64,000 nt of DNA, from the NCBI RefSeq assembly GCF_016801865.2, contig NC_068938.1, positions 136,442,998 through 136,506,997 of the forward strand, written 5' to 3'. Position 1 is the first letter of the stretch; each line of letters starts with the position of its first letter. The stretch comes from Culex pipiens pallens (taxonomy: Eukaryota; Arthropoda; Insecta; Diptera; Culicidae). Positions 11,990 through 23,600 of the stretch are shown in pieces. The notes under the pieces were generated by a model that worked only from the letters and a program-made list of their open reading frames with translations, had not been told where the DNA came from and did not search any database. The translations under genes were made by a program, and so were the position numbers.

Positions 11990-12179
11990 TACACGGAGAA
12001 AAAAGAGTTCCCAAAATCGTTAACAAGCGTGGGGAATGGGAATGGGAACCACGAACGAAGTGTTTAAATTTCATGGTACGTTTTTCAAAATCGTATCATG
12101 GAATTTGAACACTTTGTTCGAGGTTCCCATTTTCATGAACGCTTGTTCGCGATTTTGGGAACTCTTTTTTCTCCGTGTA
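11990..12179. mobile_element. 190-bp palindromic MITE, TA-flanked
   Basis: The left end TACACGGAGAAAAAAGAGTT and the right end are inverted copies, and the inverted similarity runs inward: the GGTTCCCATT-type word, GAACAAAGTGTTCAAATT-like words and the CATGGTACG/CGTATCATG core. Nearly the whole element can fold on itself. The terminal TA is consistent with a Tc1/mariner-type TA duplication. There is no coding capacity. Confidence 0.85.
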
Positions 12180-13423
12180 CTTCAAGTAAACCCACAATTC
12201 TCCAGCAAAACAAAACATTTCAACCCAAACCCAGACAGTTTTCCAAGCCGCACGCTCTCTCGCGATGCATTTCTTTAATGAGATATAAATTGAAATTATT
12301 ATAATCCTTTTTTCTCCTTGTGGCTTTCCCCCTTTCTTTTTCATCCCTTGGTAGACCCCCTCCTTTAAAGTGGCTCAAGATAATTGGCTTACCAGAGTTT
12401 TCTCGTCCATTTTTATTTCTCCGGAATCACTCCTTCTTCTACCTCTCTCTACCGGAAGTTGATCCCAGGGCAGAAAAAAAAACCGCTCAGTTTTCCGCTG
12501 GTTTTGTAGCCTGTTTATATCAGGTCCAATCTCACTTCATGAAAGTTGAACCGAACGCCGAGGCAAAACTCGAGAGATCGAATTGGATAGTTTGAAGCGA
12601 AAAAAGAGTGTTTCAAGGAAAAGCTCGCGGAAAAACAGCTTATCTTGGACTGTTGGTGGAAAACTCAAGAGGCAACTTTTTGTTCAAGTGAACTGGTTCT
12701 TATCTAGTGTGTTTGGATGTTGCAGATTTCGCGCGGTTTTTTCAAGCTGGAAGCTTTTTGCAATGTGCACTAAATTCAATTTTCCTGCAGGGTTCTGGTC
12801 TGGTGCTCGTCAGATGAGTTGTTTTTTGTTTCGTCAAAGGATGCTTACCTGTTGAAGAAAGAGAGAGAAAAAGTGGATTAGTTATATAGTTATATTGAAA
12901 AATCGTGCAGATGTTTGAAATTTAGAAAAATTGAATACAATTATACCAAATTTTACAGTTGAAGTGAAAAATTTCCTCTTTAAATAAAATTCATTTCCTT
13001 GAGATCTCCCTTCAACCCTTCATCACCCCTCACGTCACTCAACCCAAATTTTCTCACAAAAGCATTTCAAAATGTTTGAAAATTTCCGCAAAACAAGTAC
13101 CCTCTCCAGCCAGGCAGCATCAATCTACCACCAACCATTCATCTCGAGATCCACCCCTCCCCAATTCCACCATTTCATCACCCCCTTCAAGTGCCATCAT
13201 TTATCCTGTACACATCCACGGCGAGCTCCCCAAGTGTAATCAGTTACAGAAAGAAGTGCCTGGAAAAAAAAAAGTTGGGTGAGGAAAATCACCAGCGCAG
13301 CTCTCTTAACCCACCGTCGTGACCTCTTGGCGCAATGTCGTTGAGGTTGTTCTTTCTTGACATGTTTGAAGTTTTGTTCAAAACTGTTAATTTTATTTGA
13401 ATTATTGTAAAGATTTGGCCTGG
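12180..13423. other. unique stretch, no gene recognised
   Basis: Non-repetitive sequence. The plus-strand open frames 12320-12595 and 12583-12855 are adjacent but share no recognisable domain. Pyrimidine-rich and CCACC-rich segments occur around 13020-13200. No element ends were seen. Confidence 0.45.
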
Positions 13424-14785
13424 TATATGGGTAATTCTCCGCAACTCACACAGCAGTTGTCCCGAACCCTCTTCGATTTGCGTAAAACTTTGTCCTAAGG
13501 GGTGACTTTTGTCCCTGATCATGAATCCGAGGTCCGTTTTTTGATATCTCGTGACGGAGGGGCGGTACGACCCCTTCCATTTTTGAACATGCGAAAAAAG
13601 AGGTGTTTTTCAATAATTTGCAGCCTGAAACGGTGATGAGATAGAAATTTGGTGTCAAAGGGACTTTTATGTAAAATTGTACGCCCGATTTGATGGCGTA
13701 CTCAGAATTCCAAAAAAACTTATTTTTCATCAAAAAAAACACTAAAGAAGTTTTAAAAACTCTGCCATTTTTCGTTACTAGACTGTTAAATTTTTTGGAA
13801 CATGTCATATTAAGGGAAATTTAATGTACTCTTTTAATCTACATTGACCCAGATGGGTCATTTTTTCATTTAGAACAAAATTTTTCATTTTAAAATTTCG
13901 TGTTTTTTCTAACTTTGCAGGGTTATTTTTTAGAGTGTAACAATGCTCTACAAAGTTGTAGATCAGACAATTACAAAAAATTTGATATATAGACATAAGG
14001 GGTTTGCTTATAAACATCACAAGTTATCGCGATTTTACGAAAAAAAAGTTTTGAAAAAGTTGGTCGTCATCGATCATGGCCGTTCATGGTCACCCGCGAC
14101 AGACACGGACGACGAAACAAAGAGAAACGCAAAAAGTAACTTTTTCAAAACTTTTTTTCGTAAAATCGCGATAACTCGTGATGTTTATAAGCAAACCCCT
14201 TATGTCTATATATAATTTTTTTTGTAATTGTCGGCTCTACAACTTTGTAGAACATTGATACACTCTAAAAAATAACCCTGCAAAGTTAGAAAAAAACACA
14301 AAATTTTAAAATGAAAAATTTTGTTCTAAACGAAAAAATTACCCTTCTGGGTCAATGTAGATTCGAAAAGTGCATTAAATTTACCTTAAAATGACATGTT
14401 CCAAAAAAATTTACAGTCGAGTAACGGAAAATGGCAGAGTTTTTAAAACTTTTTTAGTGTTTTTTTCGATGAAAAATACGTTTTTTCGGAATTCTGAGTA
14501 CGCCATCAAATCGGGCGTACAATTTTACATAAAAGTCCCTTTGACACCAAATTTCTATCTCATCACCGTTTCAGGCTGCAAATTATTGAAAAACACCTCT
14601 TTTTTCGCATGTTCAAAAATGGAAGGGGTCGTACCACCCCTCCATCACGAGATATCAAAAAACGGACCTCGGATTCGTGATCAGGGACAAAAGTTACCCC
14701 TTAGGACAAAGTTTCACGCAAATCGAAGAGGGGTCGGGGCAACTTTTCCCGATTTCGTGTGAGTTGGTAGAGAATTACCCATATA
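13424..14785. mobile_element. foldback element with ~0.6 kb inverted arms
   Basis: It begins TATATGGGTAATTCTC and ends with the inverse, GAGAATTACCCATATA. The two arms match almost throughout: the AACTCACAC phrase, TTTGATATCTCGTGA, the GGGGCGGTACGACCCC region, GTACGCCCGATTTGATGG and AAAATCGCGATAAC. They meet around a short unique centre near 14090-14130 (GGTCACCCGCGACAGACACG). No transposase is encoded; frames such as 13446-13808 and 14391-14762 are the same arm read twice. I recall this repeat as common in mosquito genomes but cannot name its family with certainty. Confidence 0.85.
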
Positions 14786-15145
14786 TCTAAGCCACCCTTG
14801 TTGGATTCCAATAGTTGCCACTTAAGTCATGGTATCTTGTTACAGTGTTGCTAGATCATCAAAAATAATTCATCTTAAGACACTTCGTGAAGCTTGAACA
14901 GCTTTTATGACATAAAGCAAAACTACTTAAAAAAAGTTGTATTCTTAAAATCTTTCCATGCAAATCTCACTTAGGTGCTCAAAAATTTAGACAGTGTTGC
15001 CATATCTTTAATATCCTCACTTCTTTAGATATGTTTGAAAAAATACTTTTGAAAATTGTAGGTTTTTTTTAAATTCGCAAAAACCAAAAAAAGAGTAATT
15101 TCACTTAAGTGCTCACATTTTTTGACAGGGATGCCAGTTTTCGAG
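14786..15145 (-). repeat. TGGCAACACTG array in opposite orientation
   Basis: CAGTGTTGCTA at 14843, CAGTGTTGCCA at 14992 and CAGGGATGCCA at 15126 are spaced 149 and 134 bp apart. Shared phrases (TCACTTAGGTGCTCA, and a TTCACTTAAGTGCTCA variant) accompany them. This is the reverse complement of the keyword at 8.75-10.1 kb. Three diverged units remain. Confidence 0.7.
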
Positions 15146-17152
15146 TATCGTTTGGAATAAATTCTTATTCATTTCAAATTATTTGCAACTTTATCCAATT
15201 TTTGACCTTATTCCTTTAAATGAACAAAGACCTAAATTTAACACAACAGGATGCGATAAGATCGCACAACCCCAACGTTCTACCGATACAACCCGTGCTG
15301 CTGTTTCTTCCTCCTTTCCAGGAGGTTATATATCAGGTGAAGCTTAATCATCCTCTTCATAATCCTCATCATCGCTGTCAACCTCTTCTCCTCGGCAGTG
15401 AAAAAGTGGAAAAGAATCTCCCACACCAGAGTGAGAAACCCCGCTTTTTCTAAAAGTTCCTTCCCTCTGATGACATTCCAGCGCCAGAAACTCAAAGCTT
15501 GATACTGATGACAAGTGATTTGTAAATCCGGTGAAAAGTGGATTTTCCGCGCCATTTTTCTCAACCCATTTTTTGCCTGGGTGCGAAGAATCTCGTTTGA
15601 GGAAATCTCGTTTGAGTCAGTATCGTCAGCCTGCCAGTACTGCAGGTCAGTTGGTCAATCCCCTAATTGAGACATTGTTCAACAAGCGGGCTTATAACAT
15701 GCTGCACAACCGTGTATGCGATTGTTTGAACTGCGTGTTGGCAAACAAATCGCGACTGGTTCCGTGAACGGCCCGGGACAATTTAGATATTAGAGGACCT
15801 GTGCCTAGTTGACGGTTCGAAGTGGTGGAATTGTGTCCCGAGTAAAGGGAGAGTTCGCGAAAGCGACAAATATAATGATTTGTTGATCAAAGATATTGAC
15901 TTGAATTTCTCGGCTATTGTTAAACAAGTTTTGCCTGGATTTGTTCCATTCGGTTCAGTTTCGAGTCTTATAACTAGATGTTGAAGATCATAAAATTTGA
16001 TTAAGTTGTTCAAAAGTTATGATAAAAACAATTTGCTTTTTCAGAAACCAGAGTCGGAGTCGGAGTCGCTCAATACCTTGGATTTGGCAACACTGTCATG
16101 CAGAGTGGTAACTACAAACTTTCAGGCAAGATGGGCAATATATGAACAAAAAAATCAAACTTGTAACTTAAAGTTTCACTTTTCAACGCTCGGGAACCTT
16201 TGATTTTCCGTCTCAATTGCCACGTGTACATGGCAAGTCCCGGTACACATATCTAAATGGGTATCGATTGATTATTCAAATATTGGCCCGGCACCCGCAC
16301 ACGTTTGGCACGGCTGTCCGTGGACAAAGGCGTCCGGCAGGATTCCCAGGACCGAACGAGAGGCACCCGTTGCTGGTGCCAGGATAAACAAGTGGAGCTC
16401 TCGACAGAACATGCATAAAAAAGTGCGCGGACCGTTCATAACAACAACAAAAACAACTTCCCACAGGGGTGTTCCCGAGACCAGGTTGGAACTGTCGGGT
16501 TTGGTTCTGTTTTTTGGTACACTCAGTTGTTGAAATGATTTTTTTTTCTTTTTTTGCATCAATTACGTTATTACTTACATTTCGAAAACTTATTTTGCCA
16601 TTTCTCAAAATTTGCCCAAAATTATTCAAAGTAACTTTTCAAACATAACTGACTGCACCAGTCCCGGTTGGTGTCTCTAAACAACACTCATCCTTGCTAG
16701 AGATCCGGGGGACACCAGGGCTCTCGCACTTCCTGGTCCTATTTGACAAACATGGGAATTTATAGGCTCGTTGGTTGGTCTCGCGCCCGGTCCATAGCTC
16801 AAATCGACACCAGCAGAGGTTCGATCACCACGCAGGATTCTCATTTGCATGGCGGAGACTGCAGCAGCTTCTGGGTGCCACCGGTCAGTTGTGTAGTCCG
16901 GCAGTGGCAGCTAAAAAGCGTATATGAATTGTGATCTGACAGAGAGGACGGGAAATTTACGGCCCTGGATTGAAGAGTCAGGAGTAACCTGGATGGAGTT
17001 GGGACAGGGATGAAATTTTCCTAATTTTCAGCAATTATACATTCTTTTTAAAAAAAATAAACCAGATCTGAGAAACCGTAATTGTTGAAACAGTGCTAGA
17101 ATTTTGAAAAAAAAAAAATGCGGAAAATCTACGAATCTTTGTCAAATCGACG
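15146..17152. other. unique stretch with one stray TGGCAACACTG
   Basis: No gene recognised. A plus-strand TGGCAACACTG occurs at about 16086, preceded by three GGAGTC hexamers near 16050. Open frames of 63-117 codons overlap on both strands without domains. The 16640-16960 segment is moderately GC-rich and might be conserved non-coding DNA, but nothing in the sequence proves it. Confidence 0.45.
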
Positions 17153-17583
17153 TCGTCGTGCTATCCTGTCCCACCCGCCATTTCGACGTTCCGAGAAAAA
17201 CGCGTTTTAATGTTTGACCTTGAATAAACAAAAACTAGAGCACGCAATGTAAACAATAACAAACACGTTTTGTTTGGCTGACCATTCTGTGCATTGTCCC
17301 GAAGTTTGGTTGAAGTTGGTTGCTGGAGTCCCGAGGTATAAATGAAAATGTTTACGGCAGTCTAACTTGTACGTGCGTCAAACGCGTTCTGACCTGAAAT
17401 CCCTTTGGCCAATTGTCGCACTTACATCAATTTTCAGGGAGTGACAAGATAGCACGACAAGATTGAAACTACTTTCATATGAAACTATCTCAGGATTGAA
17501 ATCGAATTTTGGGGATCTGTAAAGGTCAAAAGAGATTAACTCAATTTGGCCCAAAATGCACGTACGACAAGTTAGCACGACGG
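17153..17583 (+). mobile_element. non-autonomous DNA element, copy 1
   Basis: The left end CGTCGTGCTATCCTGTC and, read on the opposite strand, the right end CCGTCGTGCTAACTTGTC form imperfect inverted termini. The interior matches 34094-34475 in order: GACGTTCCGAGAAAAACGCG, GTTTGACCTTGAATAAAC, AACAAACACGTTTTGTTTGG, GACCTGAAATCCCTTTGGCC and CAGGATTGAAATCGAATTTT. It has no coding capacity. Superfamily unknown, because no clear target duplication was seen. Confidence 0.7.
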
Positions 17584-19477
17584 CAACAAAATGGGGGATT
17601 TTTCAAATCAAATGTTATGCCAATCATTTTGGAAAAGACTTTAAAGCGATTGTAGTTGATTCTGAAGCTTAGGATTAGTATTATTATCCCCGAAATGTAT
17701 TATCCTCATTACAGCGGCAAGGCATACTGCGATGCATTAACCGCAAAAAGAATTCTGTCAACGGATCATATTGCACAGAATCTACAGGGGAGGAAGGATG
17801 CGGGGACATACCGTGCCAAACGTTCCTGAGCAAGAAAATAAAATTTGAAGTTACTTGAAATAATTTTTGTGTTGCAATATTAGAACTTCTGATCAAAACA
17901 GCTACAACCTTGCCATTTGCAACAAAACATAAAGCACGATCAAACCGTTTGAGCCTCATCGTACCTAGCTTTTCCTTCTCTCTCTCTCCAAAGCTTATCC
18001 CGCGCCAGTACAGGAGCAAAAGAATAGGCTTTTGTTTTTCATTCATTCCACTAGTTCCGAATCGCTTCCAGCCATTTTTTTTTTGCTTTTTCTCTTCTCT
18101 AAAATCCAGGTCTTCCCACCGCGCGCCATTGCGTGTAATACACAGTCGTATTTTTTGCGCGATTTTTCCTCTTTCGTGTATTCTATGATCCCGTCATGGA
18201 GGAAGCCTCCACGCCGGTGATACACACACACACACACACGTGAAACAGATCAATTATTATCGACCACCGACTAGCACCAGTTCGGCCCACTGTGGCCAGG
18301 GGGGAGGTCTTTTTTTTGTCTAACTCCATCGCACACAAAAGCTCCCATTTCCGCAGGAAGCCCTTCGAGCACTTCACAGGTTTTCCAACCGTGGAAAGCG
18401 AATCGAGTTTCAATGTAATTGATAGAAACATGAGCTCGGGAAACTAGCTCGACCAGGGCGGTTTGTGAGGGTGGAAAATGGAACTAATTGGGCTTTTCCT
18501 GGGTTTTTGAACGAAGATTTTTTGTCGTTTGATTTGCACGATTTTACTCTGAATTTTTTTAAATGGATTGCGAACCGATTCTTTCGCAAAGATTTTAAAT
18601 GCTTAAAAATTCTATTTTTATTTAATTGATTGTTTCTTTACCTACACAAATCATAAACAAATTCTAAAGTTTTATTTGAAATCTAAAAATCTTCATTTGC
18701 AAAATCGCTTTAAAACCCAAATTCTTAAACTTGATATATCTATGTAATCTCTCCACATCAATTGACCAACCACATTTCCTCAAAATCCCAGCGAACAAAC
18801 CGTTTCCTTTTGTTTCCAACAACAATTTTCCAGCCATTGAAAGGGGGCATTCAAATCCCACGAACAAATGGCACAGCAGCAGCAATAAGCAGCAAGATTA
18901 AACTTACTCTTTTTTCAGCCTGCCTGCAGGCGGGCAGGCAGCGGGGGAAACGAAATTAGGCTTATTTATGACCGGGGCAAAAATTAAATTCCTCCGAGAG
19001 CAGCCAACTCTGCACACTAGCTTTAATAAGCATATTTTTGGGAGGCGGGAAAACCCCATTTCACACCCACACCCACTCCTTTTTGAAGAAATGAGGAGAA
19101 GGAGTTGCACGCGAGAAGCAGAGAACCTGCAGACTTTTGCAATCGAAAGTCGGAAGCTTTTTGGCTCGGTAACCTCCCCGCAGCAGGAGATCCGGGAATA
19201 ACACTTGTTGTTCCGCAAAAGTTTATCTTATCCCGAGGAGCTCCTCCCCCGCAGTGAGCGCCCTGCTGGGCGAAATCTAACGAGCGGTGTTACATCGCAA
19301 ATGTTACGATATTAAGCTAGTGAAAGGTGAGTGTGGGTGGGTGGTAACATTTCGGGAGGGAACATCTGGAAAGTTGGCGGTAATTGAATTGAAAGGTCGT
19401 GTAGCAATTGGAATTAGCTTAAGGATTGTTAAAAAAATGATTTTTGTTGAAAACATTTCGAATACATCTTTGCAACT
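17584..19477. other. unique stretch with an (AC)9 tract
   Basis: No gene recognised. A dinucleotide (AC)9 tract lies at 18222-18239 and TCTC runs near 17975. Minus-strand frames at 17684-18046 and 18904-19218 lack domains. The GCCTGCAGGCGGGCAGGC segment near 18920 is locally self-complementary. Confidence 0.45.
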
Positions 19478-19503
19478 TGTTTGCAACTTATAAGTTGCAA
19501 ACA
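19478..19503. repeat. 26-bp perfect palindrome
   Basis: A spacer-free inverted repeat centred between 19490 and 19491; its inner 20 bp are TTGCAACTTATAAGTTGCAA. Direct TTGCAA words continue on both sides, to about 19470 on the left and 19510 on the right. It could form a cruciform or bind a dimeric protein. No target duplication suggests it is simply joined transposon ends. Confidence 0.85.
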
Positions 19504-20216
19504 TGTTGCAAAATGGTTTCACAAGCTTCCCTTACAAAATTGCTTGTTGCAAACAAGTTTCCAGTGCTGTCAAGTCCTCCCCTTCCAAGTTCTCGTCGTC
19601 AATTTGGCATAATTCCATGTTTCCAACCCAAATCACCCCCGAAAATCTCAATCTGCAAACATTTAGTTGCAAAGCAACATCATTTCGGCTGATTCGGAAA
19701 TCGAAACACGCAGCAGCGGCTGCCGATACCGATCAATTTAGCATACGAAAACAAAATCACTTTCACTACATACACACACACTTAAACTCTTAACATTCCT
19801 GACGTGTGGAGCAAAGTACCACCCCCACCTCCAAAGAATATCGTTCCAAGAGACTCCTTCTTACGGCATTTGCATACACTCGCTCTGTGCGCTCTCCTCG
19901 CAGCAATGCCATTTATTTCCGTTATCGAGAAAGCAGTATGTGTCGATATTTTCCAGCCATTATGTTCCCCCACCAACCCCACTTTCTTCCTCCACCTTGG
20001 AAAAACATCAGCTCACTTGGGAGCGAAGGAAAACTTCCTGCCACAGCCACAGCAAAACATACACACAACGAAACACTTAATGTGATATGCCGCATTCCTC
20101 CGGCACCTTGCTCGCCTTTCCCACGAGGGCTTTTCCGAACAAGGCACATCTTCACGGAGACGGGTGTACAAATGTTGTCGTTGGAGGAGCTTTTGTGAGT
20201 TGGGGTTGAGCTCTTA
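19504..20216. other. unique stretch, no gene recognised
   Basis: Non-repetitive, CA-rich sequence. Overlapping open frames (for example 19806-20198, plus strand) share no recognisable domain. It is followed directly by a T23 tract and then the GTTGAACAT array. Confidence 0.4.
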
Positions 20217-20239
20217 TTTTTTTTTTTTTTTTTTTTTTT
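20217..20239. repeat. T23 homopolymer tract at array edge
   Basis: An uninterrupted run of 23 T residues marks the left border of the GTTGAACAT array. It might be the poly(A) tail of a minus-strand retroelement, but no element body was recognised beside it. Confidence 0.85.
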
Positions 20240-21885
20240 AATATTGAACTACAGAGGATGATAAGTATGCTCAGCATGTAGACAATGTTGAACATGCCGA
20301 ACACGTTGAGAATTACAATCATGTTGAACAAGTTGAATATGTTGAACATGCTAGAAATGTTGAGTTTGTCTAACTTGCTGGACATGCTGTACATTTTGTG
20401 ATTGTTAAACATGTTAAGCTTGTTGAACTTGCCAAATATGTTTTGATTTTGATAGACTTAATAAGCATGTTGATGAACATGTTGAACTAGCCAAACGTGC
20501 ATAACATATTGACATTATGAACATATTAAGCATGTTGAACTTGCTGGATATGTTGAACATGTTGAGAATGTTGAATAAGGTGATCATGCTGAACATGATT
20601 TTGTCAAACTTGCTACATGTAATTGTGTTGGAACTTCTAAAAATGTTGAAATTGTTGAACATGTTTAACTTTCTGAACATGTTGAATTTATTGAACATGC
20701 TGAAATTGCTGAACATGTTGAACATGTTGATTTTGCAGAACACATGCTAACCATATTGAACGTGTTGAACATGTTGTTCATAAGTTTGTTGAACTTGCTT
20801 GACAAGCTGAACATGTTAAACACGTTGAACGCGTTGGAACTGCTAAAACAGTTGAATTTGTTGAACATTGAGCTTGCTGAACATGTTGAATTTTTTGAAA
20901 ATGCTGATATTCCTGAACATGTTGAACATTGATAGAGAAGCTGAACATGTTGTATCATATTAAACGTTCTGATAATAATGATCATGAGTTTGTTGCTCTT
21001 GCTAGACTAGCTGAACATGTTAAACACGTTGAACGTGTTGGAACTGCTAAAACAGTTGAATTTGTTGAACATTGGGCTTGCTGAACATATTGAATTTTTT
21101 GAACATGCTGAAATTGCTGAACATATTGAACATGTTGATCATGTTGATTTTGCAGAACATATTGAATTTGCTGATCATGTTGAACGTGTTGAGCATGTTG
21201 CTCATGAGTTTGTTGATTTAGCTTGACAAGCTGAACATGTTGAATATGCTGACCATGTTGAACGTTTTGATAATAATAATAAACAGTTGAAATTGTTGAA
21301 CATGTTGAGCTTGCTGAACATATTAAATTTATTGAACATGCTGAACTTGAACATGTTGGGCATGCTAATCATTTTGATTTCGCAGAACTTTCTTAACAAG
21401 CTGAACAAGTTGAACGTGCTGGAAATGACGATGTTAGACTTGCTAAAGTTGCTGAACATCATTTTGATATTGCAAGACATGTTGATCAGGCTAAACATAT
21501 GAGTTTGTTGAACTTGCTAGGCAAGCTGACTTACGTGTGGGAACTGCTAAAATGTTGTAATTGTTGAACAAGCTGAACTTGCTGAACATGTTGAACGTGT
21601 GTAACTCAGCAGCAGAAAATGCTGAACATATCGAACGTGTTGAACATGTTGTTCATGAGTATGTCGAACTTGCTAGACGAGACATGTTAAACTTGTTGAA
21701 CATGTTGCAACTACTGAAAATGTTGAAATTGTTGAACTTGTTGAACTTGATGAACATGTTTGATTTATTGAACATTATAAACTTGCAGAATATTAAGTTG
21801 ATTTTGCTGAACATGTTGAACATGCTAATCATTTTGATGTCGCAGAACTTTCTGAACAAGTTGAACGTGTCAAATCTCAAATCTC
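20240..21885 (+). repeat. degenerate GTTGAACAT array
   Basis: Hundreds of bases built from the 9-mer GTTGAACAT and relatives (GCTGAACAT, GTTGAACTT, GCTGAAATT), mostly in register of 9 or other multiples of three. Frames therefore stay open on both strands as poly(VEH)- or poly(MLN)-like peptides. Units are diverged and interrupted by AATCATTTTGAT and CATGAGTTTGTTGA phrases that recur at longer range, so there is higher-order structure. I do not regard any of its open frames as coding. Confidence 0.9.
20806..21133. repeat. 124-bp higher-order duplication inside GTTGAACAT array
   Basis: 20806-20929 and 21010-21133 match nearly base for base at an offset of 204 bp. Both read GCTGAACATGTTAAACACG, then a TTGGAACTGCTAAAACAG phrase, and end in GTTGAACAT or ATTGAACAT. 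The duplicated block contains about a dozen 9-mers, showing recent block-wise amplification. Confidence 0.85.
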
Positions 21886-22680
21886 CGCAACCCCATATTT
21901 GAGGACCACCCCAGCGCCCATATTCCACTGGTTAACGGGCATCGATGGGATGTCACTCGTGTCCCCTCAGAACAAGCACCAAGAACGCCAATGCTGCTCC
22001 CAGCACAACTCCAACCATCCGTGCACAGCACACACGTTCACTTTTACGGCAATTTTCTACAACATTTTCCAATGGCACATCGCATCACCATCAAGCGTCG
22101 TCCCTGCCTCAGTGGGGTTCGATATGCGAACGTCATCATCATAATCGTGGCTCGCTCCCCCTCCTCCTCCTTCATCCAACCTTGATGACACTGGCAGCTG
22201 GAGTTGGCGCGCCCTAAACGAGCATAGGAAGTTGAACGGAAACGGAGTCGATTTCCCAGTGGCAGAAGGAAGAAAAACCTCGCAAGATTTTCGACTGATC
22301 TTCAAGTAAAAGCCACCTGAGCAACGGCGAAGTCGGGTCTGATCTATTTTCAATATTCCGATGATGACTCCCCCGAGGGCGGGTGGAAAACCCCCTGGAG
22401 GGCATCCCGGAGGGGGAAAAACACGAAAATTTAAGCCTTTATAGACGCTGAAAATGAGAAAAACTCGTCATGAATAATGGAGGAAAAATTTCCACCCTCC
22501 AACGCAGCGTGCTAGACCAAACTCTGAGGGAAGCGTTCCTTAACTTTAATGAAATTCCACCCTCCAACCGGTCGGGGCACCCGGTTGGGACACCTTTGGA
22601 ATGAAAACGGGAGCGGGGAAGGGTGGATTGAACTAAGGATCCTGAATCGGGATGCCATTGGATAGTGGTTGAAACCAATT
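21886..22680. other. unique island between GTTGAACAT and GAGACAA districts
   Basis: Non-repetitive sequence, with several overlapping frames of 63-109 codons and no recognisable domain. A GGGATGTCACTCGTGTCCCC segment and CACACG-rich sequence were noted. No element ends. Confidence 0.45.
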
Positions 22681-23110
22681 TTGTCTCACATTTTAGTAAA
22701 AGTGGATTATATTTAAGAAAATCAAAAATGAGACAAGAAGGGTCACTTGGACACGTCACGACATTCACTCACTAGCTAGAGAAGTTTGAAACAAATTATG
22801 AGACATTTTATGTTTTTTTTGCTATGGTCATTTTAGGCAATTTTGTGGTTTCAAAACAGATCATGAAGAATGAGACAAGATTGGTCAGTTGGACATTCAA
22901 TCACCAAACCTTACTGGCTGAAGAAGTTTGAAACAAATTGTGAGACAAGTTCGTTCATTGGCTGAAATCTTGTATGGCAAGCTTGTTTGAAGGAAATAAA
23001 ATATGAGACAAGATATGCCATTTGGACATTCCCTGACATACTCGCACTGGTCAAAGATACATGACAAAAAAATGAGACAACACACATTGTTGAGACTGCA
23101 CACATTTGTG
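22681..23110 (+). repeat. GAGACAAG array, forward arm
   Basis: Three diverged units, each with ATGAGACAAGAT-type words followed by GGTCA and TTGGACATTC, at about 22727, 22868 and 23002 (spacing about 140 bp). A second word, GAAGTTTGAAACAAATT, follows. This arm is inverted relative to the next block. Confidence 0.75.
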
Positions 23111-23149
23111 AGATATCTCACATTTTTCAAGAATGTTTGTTCAGTGAAA

Positions 23150-23600
23150 GTTTGTCATGATATGTCCAAATGACCAATCTTGTCTCATTTTTCATGATCC
23201 CTTTTGTATGCTGAAAATTGGCTAAAATGACTACATCCAAAGGACAGAGAATGTATCAAAGTAAGTTTCAAGTTTGTTTGGCTAGTAAGTGAATGTCATG
23301 GAATGTCCAATTGACTCAACTTGTCTCATTTATCATTTCCTTCACTGCTGTCATAAGCTTGCCATATATGGTCATATCCAAAAAAACAAAAAAAAACAAG
23401 TCTATATAGCGAGAGGATATCATAGCATGCTCAATTGTCCCACCTTGTCCCATTTGGCATGTTCTTCTAATAACCAGTAGACAGAGCTTGTCCCAAAGTT
23501 TGTACCATGTTTTTGAGGCTACTGACAGAATATCGTGTCATGTCCAATTGGTCCATCTTGTCTCATTTTTCATAATCTTCTTCGCTATTTGAAGCTTTCA
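23150..23600 (-). repeat. GAGACAAG array, reverse arm (CTTGTCTCAT)
   Basis: Units of ATGTCCAAATGACCAATC followed by TTGTCTCATTTTTCATGATC, at about 23161, 23303, 23426 (decayed) and 23540. The first unit is the reverse complement of the unit at 22868, with one mismatch over about 28 bp. Together with the preceding arm it makes a large imperfect inverted repeat centred near 23130. Confidence 0.75.

Noticed and set aside
20217..20239. T23 as a retroelement poly(A) tail on the minus strand
   Set aside because: No retroelement body or target duplication is recognisable next to it.
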